From Paenibacillus sp. FSL R5-0623 (GTDB lineage: Bacteria > Bacillota > Bacilli > Paenibacillales > Paenibacillaceae): a stretch of 64,000 nucleotides of DNA. The DNA is taken from NCBI RefSeq assembly GCF_037974265.1, contig NZ_CP150233.1, positions 3,906,001 through 3,970,000 of the forward strand. The letters run 5' to 3'. The position numbers were made by a program, and so were the translations under genes. The notes beneath the pieces are model-generated. The model was not told where the DNA came from, did not search any database, and was given only the letters and a program-made list of their open reading frames with translations. Positions 9,457 through 17,318 of this stretch are shown one piece after another. Position 1 is the first letter of the stretch. The number at the start of each line of letters is the position of its first letter.

Positions 9457-9470
9457 TGATGGCGCTTTCA
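9457..9470 (-). promoter_or_regulatory. Catabolite-responsive element (cre) at the mannanase promoter
   Basis: On the minus strand TGAAAGCGCCATCA matches the CcpA cre consensus TGWAANCGNTNWCA at every defined position but one. It starts 6 bp after the -10 box, so bound CcpA would block transcription initiation or early elongation, giving glucose repression of the mannanase. Recognition is from consensus only. Confidence 0.7.
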
Positions 9471-9475
9471 TTTTA

Positions 9476-9504
9476 AACATAGCATGCATACCAATATTTG
9501 TAAA
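9476..9504 (-). promoter_or_regulatory. Sigma-A type promoter of the mannanase gene
   Basis: A -35 TTTACA (9499-9504) and -10 TATGTT (9476-9481) are separated by exactly 17 bp on the minus strand, about 80 nt upstream of the start codon and immediately before the cre-like site. Confidence 0.6.
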
Positions 9505-9680
9505 TATATGGTGAATGAGAATGTTTGAAATTCTTTTGTACCAGTACTTTGAACGCCATTTGTCCATCCTTCCACCAATATTGAAGACAATTCGAAAACG
9601 GTTCATTATCTAACCAGTTTCGGGCCTAAACTTCATCTCACGTTAGATGAATGTACTTGGCAGAAAACCTACAAAAACAA

Positions 9681-9709
9681 AAAAAGCATTCCTGGATCGG
9701 ATGCTTTTT
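9681..9709 (-). terminator. Terminator at the end of the puc cluster
   Basis: AAAAAGCAT and ATGCTTTTT form a 9-bp stem with an 11-nt loop. A tracts on one side and T tracts on the other make it bidirectional. It follows the last gene, pucE. Confidence 0.75.
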
Positions 9710-9763
9710 CAAAGAACGTTTCTTCATTTCACATTTTTTTATGTCTACGTCCTGCGTCCCGGC

Positions 9764-10282
9764 TCAACTAACGGTTTCCTCGGGAGATGTTTCCTTTACC
9801 ACACAGCGTTCCCCTGCCTTGCGTACCGCCCGAATAATGCCACCGTAGCCGGTACAACGACACAAATTCCCACATAATCCCGTTTCAATCTGTTCTTGAG
9901 AAGGCTCAGGATGTGCATCCAGTAATGCCTTGGTTGAGATCACCATGCCCGGAGTACAGTAGCCGCACTGAAAGCCACCTTCCTCCACAAAAGCCTGTTG
10001 AATCGGATGCAGAGTGCCTTTCTCCTCGCCGTGCAGACCTTCAATCGTCATAATGTCACTGCCTTCACATTGATAAGCCATGACAAGACAGGAATTCACA
10101 GGCTCTCCATTCATCAGAACCATACATGCGCCGCAGCGACCAACTTCGCAGGATACTTTGGTACCCGTTAGCTGCAAATGAGTCCGAAGCACATCGACAA
10201 GTCGGGTCGTTTGTGCAATCTCCAGATGTTTCTGCTCGCCATTCACCACGGCTGTCCAGTGATTATCAAGTGGCTTACTCAT
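9764..10282 (-). CDS. pucE: Xanthine dehydrogenase, 2Fe-2S iron-sulfur subunit
   Basis: A 172-residue small subunit of a molybdenum hydroxylase that passes electrons from the Mo site to FAD. It has the plant-ferredoxin-type cluster motif CEVGRCGACMVLMNGEPVNSC (around residues 45-65) and the second all-helical cluster motif FQCGYCTPGM...GNLCRCTGYGGI (around residues 104-148), so all eight cluster cysteines are visible. Length is normal for this subunit. The gene overlaps pucD by ATGA, indicating translational coupling, and is last in the pucCDE transcription unit. The subunit order (FAD, Mo, FeS) matches B. subtilis pucC-pucD-pucE. Confidence 0.94.
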   Translation of the reverse strand: MSKPLDNHWTAVVNGEQKHLEIAQTTRLVDVLRTHLQLTGTKVSCEVGRCGACMVLMNGEPVNSCLVMAYQCEGSDIMTIEGLHGEEKGTLHPIQQAFVEEGGFQCGYCTPGMVISTKALLDAHPEPSQEQIETGLCGNLCRCTGYGGIIRAVRKAGERCVVKETSPEETVS

Positions 10283-12720
10283 GATGGGCTCACTCCTTCC
10301 TGCAAAGGTACATTTAAAGGTCTGACCAGTTGTTCCCTCGGTACAGGAAGAGAGTTAACCCATACGCCTGTTGCCTGATGAATTGCAGCTGTTATGGCTG
10401 GCGCAAGCGCAACGGAGCCTATCTCACCGATCCCCCTAGGACCAAACGCATCACCTTCTGGCAAGTCTTCAATTGCCTCAACCTCCAGATTGGTATGAAT
10501 ATCCTGAATGGTTGGGATCAGATACGTGTCGAGGTTGGTGGTTACATAACGGCTGTCCTGCATGACCGCATCCTCAGTCAACGTAAATCCAAGGGCCATG
10601 ACACTACCGCCCTCAATCTGTCCGATATAGCCCATAGGGTTGATAACCGGTCCTGCCGCAACTACATGGCGTGTATCGAGCAACTTGGTTTCGCCGGTCA
10701 AGGTGTTCACTTCCACCTCTGCCGCTACCGCCGCATACGTATATAAATAATGCCCGCCTACCACATTGTCCGGCGTAGTTGGATAATCAAACTTTGTATC
10801 GAAAATCCATTCATCGGCTTCGCCCTGCGTCGCAAGTTCAGCATACGAAACCACAAAACCTGATGAAACTCCCTCTTTCGCCAGGTATTGAGATGCACCT
10901 AAATAACTTTCAGCAATTTGAGTACTTTCAGTCCTTCCAGCAACGATCTCAGCCACTTTAGTTCTTTCAGCCTTTTCTGGTGTTTCTACTTCTGAAGTTT
11001 CTGCAGGAAGCTGGTCTTTGCGCCATACACCACCGGGTCCTGTCACCAGTTCATCCGTCGGAATGCCCGACATTACAGACGCGGTAGCGAGAACACGGGA
11101 ACGAAATGGAGTCTGCAAGCGTTGAAGAGCCATCCATGCCATCGTTGTTGAACGTGAAGCTGTGCTTGATCCGCTGTGTGGCACACGATCCGTGTCTCCA
11201 ATGATGATACTGAGATCCGACGTACTGCATTGGAACAGATCACACAACATAATTTCCAGCGTTGCAATGAGCCCCTGACCAAATTCCTCGTAGCTGAACG
11301 CCACCTCAATCTTGCCTTCATTATTCAGGGACAGGCGGCCTCCCGCAGGGTCCGGAATGCCATAACCTAGCCCCGCACCATGCATGGCGATGGCTGCTCC
11401 GACTCCGCGTTTGATCCACGGTGGCAGAGCAGGATCTGCCGGGGGACTCTGATGTTTTTGCCACAGTTCGGAGCGATCCAATGCCTCCCATACTTGGGAC
11501 AGTCCATCCGTAACCAGAATACGTTGATTCAGTGGTCCAGGATCATTCTTTTCCCTCATATTACGTCTACGGAACTCCCAAGGGTCCATGTTCATGATTG
11601 CTGCAAGCCGATCCATCTGGCCTTCCATGGCAAAAATCGCCTGATTCCCGCCAAATCCGCGAAACTCACCTGACAGCCCGTTATTCGTATATACAGATAC
11701 ACCTTCCACATCCACATTTGGAATGGCGTAGGGTCCAAGGCAATGCTCGGTACAGAAGTTCAGTACGGGTGCACCAAGTGTGGCGTACGCTCCGGTATCT
11801 GCGGTAATACGGACACGATGCGCCTGTAGGATGCCTTCTCGACTCATGCCTGTCTGCATTTCAATCTTCATCGGATGTCGTTTCAGCCCTGCACGTACGG
11901 ATTCTTTGCGTGAATTATGCATTTTTACAGGACGTCCGCATCTCAAGGCCAGCAATGCACCATAAGGCTGTACGTTTAGTTCATCTTTTCCGCCAAATGA
12001 ACCACCAATCGGTGAAGATACTACCCGGATATCCTCTTCAGGATAGCCAATAATGCGCGCAAGCTGCATCCGGTCTTTATAGCCATGCTGCGTTGCCGCG
12101 TATACATTCAGCCGTCCCTCTTCATCCGGGACAAACAGGCCACCTTCTGTCTCCATGTACGCATGCATCTGACGAGGCGTATAATACGTCTCTGTCACGA
12201 TATGATCACAATTGGCAAAAGCTTGCTCGGCGTCTCCACGTTTGATCTCCGTGCGATGCAGCACATTCCCGGGACCATGCTCATGCAGCTCTGGTGCGCC
12301 GGGAGCCAAGGCAGCGTCTGTACTATTCAGCGGTGTGAGTTCCTCATACACTACACGGATCGCATCCAGTGCAAGGGCCGCACGTTCCGGAGAATCCGCA
12401 GCAACCGCTGCAATGGCGTCACCGACATAACGTACAATATCCTCGCAAAACACAGGCTGATCCGGGGTCGCTATGCCAAAACGATTCAGACCAGGCACAT
12501 CTTTGGAGGTCAAAACCGCATAGACACCTTCCAACGCCTCAGCTTCCGAAGTATCTACAGACAATATGCGAGCATAAGGATATTCGCTTCGCAATACTCT
12601 GCCATGAATCATGTCAGGTAGCGTCATATCCGTCAGATATTGAAGCTGGCCTGTTACTTTGGGCGCCCCATCTGGCCGCAGGTGCCAGCGTTTCCCGCTC
12701 TGTTTCCGATTCAGCAGCAT
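10279..12720 (-). CDS. pucD: Xanthine dehydrogenase, molybdopterin-binding catalytic subunit
   Basis: An 813-residue large subunit of xanthine dehydrogenase, hydroxylating hypoxanthine and xanthine to urate at the Mo centre. It begins with the aldehyde-oxidase a/b hammerhead (GAPKVTGQLQYLTDMTLPDM). It contains the Mo-cofactor contact blocks GGSFGGKDE (around residue 240), GEFRGFGGNQAIFAMEGQMD (around residue 345) and YEEFGQGLIATLEI (around residue 475), and ends with GPRGIGEIG, which contains the active-site glutamate of the family. The start is an ATG preceded by GGGGGAGAGGG; an upstream in-frame ATG overlapping the pucC stop has no ribosome binding site. A glutamate/threonine-rich insert (around residues 580-615) is unlike the family core. 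Confidence 0.94.
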   Translation of the reverse strand: MLLNRKQSGKRWHLRPDGAPKVTGQLQYLTDMTLPDMIHGRVLRSEYPYARILSVDTSEAEALEGVYAVLTSKDVPGLNRFGIATPDQPVFCEDIVRYVGDAIAAVAADSPERAALALDAIRVVYEELTPLNSTDAALAPGAPELHEHGPGNVLHRTEIKRGDAEQAFANCDHIVTETYYTPRQMHAYMETEGGLFVPDEEGRLNVYAATQHGYKDRMQLARIIGYPEEDIRVVSSPIGGSFGGKDELNVQPYGALLALRCGRPVKMHNSRKESVRAGLKRHPMKIEMQTGMSREGILQAHRVRITADTGAYATLGAPVLNFCTEHCLGPYAIPNVDVEGVSVYTNNGLSGEFRGFGGNQAIFAMEGQMDRLAAIMNMDPWEFRRRNMREKNDPGPLNQRILVTDGLSQVWEALDRSELWQKHQSPPADPALPPWIKRGVGAAIAMHGAGLGYGIPDPAGGRLSLNNEGKIEVAFSYEEFGQGLIATLEIMLCDLFQCSTSDLSIIIGDTDRVPHSGSSTASRSTTMAWMALQRLQTPFRSRVLATASVMSGIPTDELVTGPGGVWRKDQLPAETSEVETPEKAERTKVAEIVAGRTESTQIAESYLGASQYLAKEGVSSGFVVSYAELATQGEADEWIFDTKFDYPTTPDNVVGGHYLYTYAAVAAEVEVNTLTGETKLLDTRHVVAAGPVINPMGYIGQIEGGSVMALGFTLTEDAVMQDSRYVTTNLDTYLIPTIQDIHTNLEVEAIEDLPEGDAFGPRGIGEIGSVALAPAITAAIHQATGVWVNSLPVPREQLVRPLNVPLQEGVSPS

Positions 12721-12753
12721 GATCCCTCTCCCCCTTTGCTTGATCCCATTCAT

Positions 12754-13668
12754 TTATTCGTGAAGTGCCTCCCATAGCCCAGCACCAAGCATATTGCCTG
12801 CGGTCTGTTTGCGATATTGTTCTGTTGCAAATGCATCGCCATACGTCGTAAACTCATCAGCCACAGCAGCTGAAAGAGTCCCGGCTTGCATGACAGAAGC
12901 TTCGCTACCAAGAAGCTGTTGTTCTGACTCCAGAAGTCGCATCGCCATACCTGAGCCCCCGCCAGCCGCAATCGCAATCTTGGTCCAGCGGTTATCCGAA
13001 TCAATCTCACCGTATAACGCAACCGTCACCAGCGATGCACTGAACGTCTCCCGTCGGCCCAGCTTGCGATAAAAGGAAACTGCTCGTGCAGCAGGTCTGT
13101 ACTCACCTTCCACATCGAGCATAGAGGACGGTCTCATCAGAATATGAATCGAGATTAATACGTCCCCTGGATTACGGCTGCCATCCCGCCCACCCTGAAG
13201 CCAGGAAGACACACTGCGAATCTCTATTCCGTTGTCAGTCAACCAGTGCAGCTCCGCATCATATACAAGCAAAGCAGGCAACGTATCTCCTACTCCGGAT
13301 ACAATATTCCCGCCAATGGTTGCCACATTTCGAATGGAAGGAGCAGCAATTGCATTCACCGCTTCTTGCAGGATCGGCAGTTGATGCAGCAACACTTGTG
13401 CAGCACATTCCTTTAATCGGGTCATTGCTCCAATGACTATCTCATCTCCACGAGTAGATACACCGTTCATTTCAGGAATACGAGCCAGGCTAATCATGTG
13501 TTCAGGCGCTGGAACCAAGCCGCCCTCCCACTGGGTTCTTAGCAATGTTCCACCTGCCGTGAAACAACATATACCCTTGAGTCTACTTCTCAACGTTTGC
13601 AGTTCTTGCAGATTCTCAGGCTGCCATACCGATGGCATGGCTCCAGAACCGTATGCCGGTGTTACCAT
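12754..13668 (-). CDS. pucC: Xanthine dehydrogenase, FAD-binding subunit
   Basis: A 304-residue FAD subunit of the CO dehydrogenase flavoprotein/XDH type, which transfers electrons from the FeS subunit to NAD. Hallmarks are the FAD pyrophosphate loop FTAGGTLLRTQWEGG (around residue 37), AAPSIRNVATIGGNIV (around residues 108-123), and GDTLPALLVYDAEL. The start ATG has AAGGGGG 7 nt upstream. It is the first gene after a 350-bp gap holding a good promoter, so pucCDE can be transcribed separately from the rest of the cluster. Confidence 0.93.
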   Translation of the reverse strand: MVTPAYGSGAMPSVWQPENLQELQTLRSRLKGICCFTAGGTLLRTQWEGGLVPAPEHMISLARIPEMNGVSTRGDEIVIGAMTRLKECAAQVLLHQLPILQEAVNAIAAPSIRNVATIGGNIVSGVGDTLPALLVYDAELHWLTDNGIEIRSVSSWLQGGRDGSRNPGDVLISIHILMRPSSMLDVEGEYRPAARAVSFYRKLGRRETFSASLVTVALYGEIDSDNRWTKIAIAAGGGSGMAMRLLESEQQLLGSEASVMQAGTLSAAVADEFTTYGDAFATEQYRKQTAGNMLGAGLWEALHE

Positions 13669-13736
13669 CGCTGCACCCCCTTTCTCTCTCTTCCTTGGGC
13701 AGGAAATTCAACCGTCTGATCCAGATAATTCTTCAA

Positions 13737-13765
13737 ATCATATGAGAGTTCAGCAGCAACGTCAA
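13737..13765 (-). promoter_or_regulatory. Sigma-A type promoter for pucCDE
   Basis: On the minus strand -35 TTGACG (13760-13765) and -10 TATGAT (13737-13742) are separated by exactly 17 bp, about 70 nt upstream of the pucC start. This near-consensus promoter implies that the dehydrogenase subunits are expressed as their own unit within the larger cluster. Confidence 0.7.
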
Positions 13766-13884
13766 TTACCTTCACATCGTTTTGGATAAATGTATAAAAC
13801 CTGCGTTCTATTTGTGCTTGATGCATGATGATCTATCGAAAGCTAACACGGATTCTCATTCAGCACATGTTAAAAGAAGACAAA

Positions 13885-13913
13885 CAGGCCAACCAGACTG
13901 CTTGGCTGACCTG
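13885..13913 (-). terminator. Possible weak terminator after pucB
   Basis: CAGGCCAA and TTGG...CCTG can pair as an interrupted stem, with a T-rich tract on the minus strand side. Imperfect; read-through into pucC is possible. Confidence 0.3.
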
Positions 13914-13958
13914 ATCATGTTATTAAATTATACATAGTTAATAATCTTCTCCTCTTAT

Positions 13959-14606
13959 TTAGTCTGTCTGATGCGATTCATATACATGATTCAGAATGCG
14001 TTCCAATTCCGGTTCTGTATCCGCATCCCAGAAACTAGTTTCAGACAGTGGTACATGTACACCTGAATAGTTAGCGCTACGCATGATCTTGCGTGCCCCT
14101 TCATCTCCATGTAGAGACAACAGAGGCCCGAACATATGGGAGCGAAAAGCAACAGGCGGCTTGCCTCCCTCACCATCGGTAGCTGCGACATAGTCACACA
14201 GGTTGTGGGTAGTCAGTGCTCTGGTCACCCGATTGATATCCTGTGCTTGTAATAAAGGCTGATCGCCCAGTAACATGAGAATGCCCTCCGGTTTGTACTC
14301 CATGGCCGACAACACGCCAGAATGAAGAGAATTGGCCATGCCGCAGGCATAGTCAGCACAGACCACAATTCGAAGTCTTGCTGTAGGATGATAGGCATAC
14401 GCGGCAGAATCAAACCATTTTACAGGCATCCATGCCAACGAATCTTCCGGTTTGACCACACAGATCACTTGATCCAGCTCCGAATTCAGCGCAGCTTCCA
14501 GGGACCAGCCAGCCAGGGACCTCCCGTCTGGCATGACAACCGCGAGTTTATCCCGACCAAGACGACGACTCTTACCTGCTGCCAGAACTATGCCCGTCAT
14601 TCGCAT
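13959..14606 (-). CDS. pucB: Molybdenum cofactor cytidylyltransferase-like protein
   Basis: A 215-residue MobA/MocA-type nucleotidyltransferase. The N-terminal TGIVLAAGKSRRLGRDKLAV is the nucleotide-binding signature (LAAGxSxRxGxxK), and EGILMLLGDQPLL (around residues 95-107) carries the metal-binding aspartate. It is expected to attach CMP to molybdopterin to make the dinucleotide form used by xanthine dehydrogenase. The ATG chosen has GGGGAG 8 nt upstream and overlaps the end of pucA by 35 nt. Adjacent pucA and pucCDE support the maturation role. Confidence 0.88.
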   Translation of the reverse strand: MRMTGIVLAAGKSRRLGRDKLAVVMPDGRSLAGWSLEAALNSELDQVICVVKPEDSLAWMPVKWFDSAAYAYHPTARLRIVVCADYACGMANSLHSGVLSAMEYKPEGILMLLGDQPLLQAQDINRVTRALTTHNLCDYVAATDGEGGKPPVAFRSHMFGPLLSLHGDEGARKIMRSANYSGVHVPLSETSFWDADTEPELERILNHVYESHQTD

Positions 14607-15858
14607 GTGCAACGCTCCCCTTCTGAACCTCAGAACTCAAGGAAGAGACCTTCTGTTTACATGCGATCAATTCCGCTGCAATGCTGATGGCGATCTGTTC
14701 GGGCCCATCTGCTCCGATGCTCAATCCAACAGGAGAATGCACATATTTCAACGGTGGTAAACCATCCAGCAGACGGGCTGTTCGTGTTTTGGAACCCATG
14801 ATGCCAAGATACGCGTACTCACAGTCCACTAACATCTCCAACAGTTCACGTTCGCGGGGATAATTGTGACTCATTAAAATCAAATAATCTCCGTTGTGCA
14901 CGTTTAACAAATGCATAATCTCACACGGGAAACCAATTACCAGTTCAGCTTCAGGGAACCTTTCCGAGGTGCATAAGGACTCTCGCCAATCGGCTACTAC
15001 AACACGGAATCCTGCAGACCCGGCGAGTCTGGCAACAGGAATAACATCATTCCCGGCTCCGACGATAATCAGGCGAGGTTTAGGAGCGTACAGCGAAGTA
15101 AGTTGCTGCGGGAGGCCCCAGGGATTCGTTAAGACCGTGTTGTTAATCACTTTTACAGCATCAGTATCAGCATCAGAGATATGTTGAGAATCACCGGATA
15201 GATCGGTAGAGTGAGATCCGTTTGACGCAGCAGCTACCACTTCAGGCACAAGCGTAAGGCGAGGTTTATCGGGAGAATGTTGTGTTGATGTTGTATGTTC
15301 ATGCTTGGTATTTCCACTGCTGTGTTGCACATCAACCTGCAATGGCGATCGATTATGATTCGCCACAACATCATGAGGAGGGACGAGCGAAGGACGCAAA
15401 GTTGACTTTTGCCCCGTTTCCATAGACTCAACCCGTTTCCATCCATATTGAACCCTCGTATAATCATCTTGGAACGTTCGGGTTAACGCTGTTGCAGCGC
15501 CGGATTGAAAACACTCATACATCTTCTGTAACGTATCTCGGAGTTCACCACACACAGGTTCAAGCAGCACAACAACGAGTCCGCCGCAGCCAATCGCCTC
15601 ACCCCAGGACAGATCATCCTCGGGACGCATGTCGTATTCCACGAATTCCATCTGCATTGTATCCAGCACATGGCTCACCCGGGCCTGAAGATCACTCTCC
15701 AGGCATCCCGGGCTGATACTGCCAACCATTTTGCCATCCTCGGTCAACAGCATAGAGACTCCCTGCTTACGGTAAGCATGACCCTCTACCTTGATCGCTG
15801 TTGCGAGCACACAGCGCGTTTCACGGGCTGCGATTGCACACAAATCATGCATTTCCAT
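14572..15858 (-). CDS. pucA: XdhC/CoxF-family xanthine dehydrogenase maturation protein
   Basis: A 428-residue XdhC-type protein that sulfurates or delivers molybdenum cofactor to xanthine dehydrogenase. The N-terminal XdhC_CoxI domain (about residues 1-125) has ISPGCLESDL and GEAIGCGGLVVVLLEP, including the cysteines expected for sulfur transfer. The C-terminal Rossmann-like XdhC_C domain (from about residue 255) has KPRLIIVGAGNDVIPVARLA and IMGSKTRTARLL. Between them lies a long polar linker (about residues 145-245) rich in His, Ser, Thr and Asp that I do not recognise and that makes the protein longer than typical homologues. The start at the second ATG is favoured by GGAG at 6 nt. Confidence 0.88.
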   Translation of the reverse strand: MEMHDLCAIAARETRCVLATAIKVEGHAYRKQGVSMLLTEDGKMVGSISPGCLESDLQARVSHVLDTMQMEFVEYDMRPEDDLSWGEAIGCGGLVVVLLEPVCGELRDTLQKMYECFQSGAATALTRTFQDDYTRVQYGWKRVESMETGQKSTLRPSLVPPHDVVANHNRSPLQVDVQHSSGNTKHEHTTSTQHSPDKPRLTLVPEVVAAASNGSHSTDLSGDSQHISDADTDAVKVINNTVLTNPWGLPQQLTSLYAPKPRLIIVGAGNDVIPVARLAGSAGFRVVVADWRESLCTSERFPEAELVIGFPCEIMHLLNVHNGDYLILMSHNYPRERELLEMLVDCEYAYLGIMGSKTRTARLLDGLPPLKYVHSPVGLSIGADGPEQIAISIAAELIACKQKVSSLSSEVQKGSVAHANDGHSSGSR

Positions 15859-15900
15859 ATCGGTCTCCATCCTTTCTGGAATTGCATAAGCTTCCTTCGA

Positions 15901-17223
15901 TCAGATACGTTTCATCAATCTCGCAATACTCTTATCCGACTCACGAAGCACAATGCCACGATCAATCGTCTGAATCTTACGATTCTTGAGCACGATACTT
16001 CCGTCAATAATAACGGTATCCACACAGCTACGTGTTGCGGAATACACTACGCGGGAATAGACATCCGTCTCATAGGATGGGTACGTGTGGAAATCATCCA
16101 GATCCAGCAGCAGCATATCTGCCTTTTTGCCCACTTCGAGACTGCCGATTTCCTTCGACATGCCGAGCACCTCTGCACCACCCATGGTAGCCATACGCAA
16201 TACAGTCCGGGCATCCATCACGGTTGGACCATGAGGAATCTTCTGCATCAGCGCTGTGAGGCGCATTTCCTGAAACATATCCAGGTTGTTGTTGCATGCG
16301 GCACCATCTGCCCCAATCCCAACGGCGATCTGTCGATTCAGCAGATCCGGAATATCCGCTACCCCGGAGGAAAGCTTCATATTTGATCCAGGACAATGGG
16401 TGACTTTGACACCACGTTTGCGGATGATCTCTTTCTCTTCCTCACTCAGCCATACACAGTGGGCCAGCACCAATCTTGGGGTAGCCAGACCGATATGATC
16501 GAGGTATACGATGTTACGCATTCCGCGTTCGTGTTCTACCAGTTCGATCTCTCCACGATTCTCGGAGGCATGGGTATGGACTTTGACATGATATTTATTC
16601 GACAGGTCGCGCACCTCTACCAGCAATTCTTCGGTACACGATACAACGAAGCGTGGACAGAAAGCATACTGAATGCGACCTCCGCCAAACCCGTTCCACT
16701 TCTCCAGCAGATCCACACTCTGTTGCAGCGAAGTTGCTGTATCCTCACGCAAGGGTTCCGGAACCTCGTCCCCATGATCCATCATCACCTTGCCAGAGAT
16801 GACCCGAATGCCGCTCTGTGCCATCGCCTGAAACGCCGAGTCTGTGTGATGTACCGTCTCCATATCCAGAATGGTTGTGGTTCCGCTGGAGATCAATTCG
16901 CCCAATCCGAGCATTGCCGAATAATACACGGACTCCTCATCATGCGCTGCTTCCAGCGGCCAGATACGTTGACGGAGCCAATCCATCAGTTCCAGATCAT
17001 CCGCACGTCCACGGAACAAGGTCTGACACAGATGAATATGCGTCTGGATGAAACCTGGCAACAGCACTTTGCCACGAGCATCAATGAATTGGTCAGCTTG
17101 CACGTCAATGTGCGTTGCAATCTCCTTGATTTTGTTATCCTCGATCAACAGATCTCCGATAAACACTTCCTCTTCTGCATTCATCGTCACAAGCTGTGCG
17201 CCTTTCAGCAGGATCGTTCCCAT
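15901..17223 (-). CDS. Amidohydrolase-family purine deaminase (guanine / 8-oxoguanine / 5'-deoxyadenosine deaminase-like)
   Basis: A 440-residue ATZ/TRZ-type metal-dependent hydrolase. Metal ligands are visible as THIHLCQTL (HxH, around residue 60), HTHASE (around residue 215), AHCVWLSEEE (around residue 252) and IGADGAACNNNLD (around residue 305). The family deaminates aminated purines or their analogues. The context between the HpxW-like gene and pucA suggests it feeds guanine or a related purine into xanthine. The ACNNNLDMFQEMRL segment also resembles 5'-deoxyadenosine deaminases, so the substrate is uncertain. RBS GGGGAG lies 6 nt from ATG. A 95-bp gap upstream separates it from the preceding gene. 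Confidence 0.8.
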   Translation of the reverse strand: MGTILLKGAQLVTMNAEEEVFIGDLLIEDNKIKEIATHIDVQADQFIDARGKVLLPGFIQTHIHLCQTLFRGRADDLELMDWLRQRIWPLEAAHDEESVYYSAMLGLGELISSGTTTILDMETVHHTDSAFQAMAQSGIRVISGKVMMDHGDEVPEPLREDTATSLQQSVDLLEKWNGFGGGRIQYAFCPRFVVSCTEELLVEVRDLSNKYHVKVHTHASENRGEIELVEHERGMRNIVYLDHIGLATPRLVLAHCVWLSEEEKEIIRKRGVKVTHCPGSNMKLSSGVADIPDLLNRQIAVGIGADGAACNNNLDMFQEMRLTALMQKIPHGPTVMDARTVLRMATMGGAEVLGMSKEIGSLEVGKKADMLLLDLDDFHTYPSYETDVYSRVVYSATRSCVDTVIIDGSIVLKNRKIQTIDRGIVLRESDKSIARLMKRI

Positions 17224-17318
17224 GCCAATCTCCCCTATCTGTGTCTGTCTATATAGTACAACTCATACATATTTACACTTGCACTCCGATGACAGACTAA
17301 TCTTCCGATCGCTGTCTG

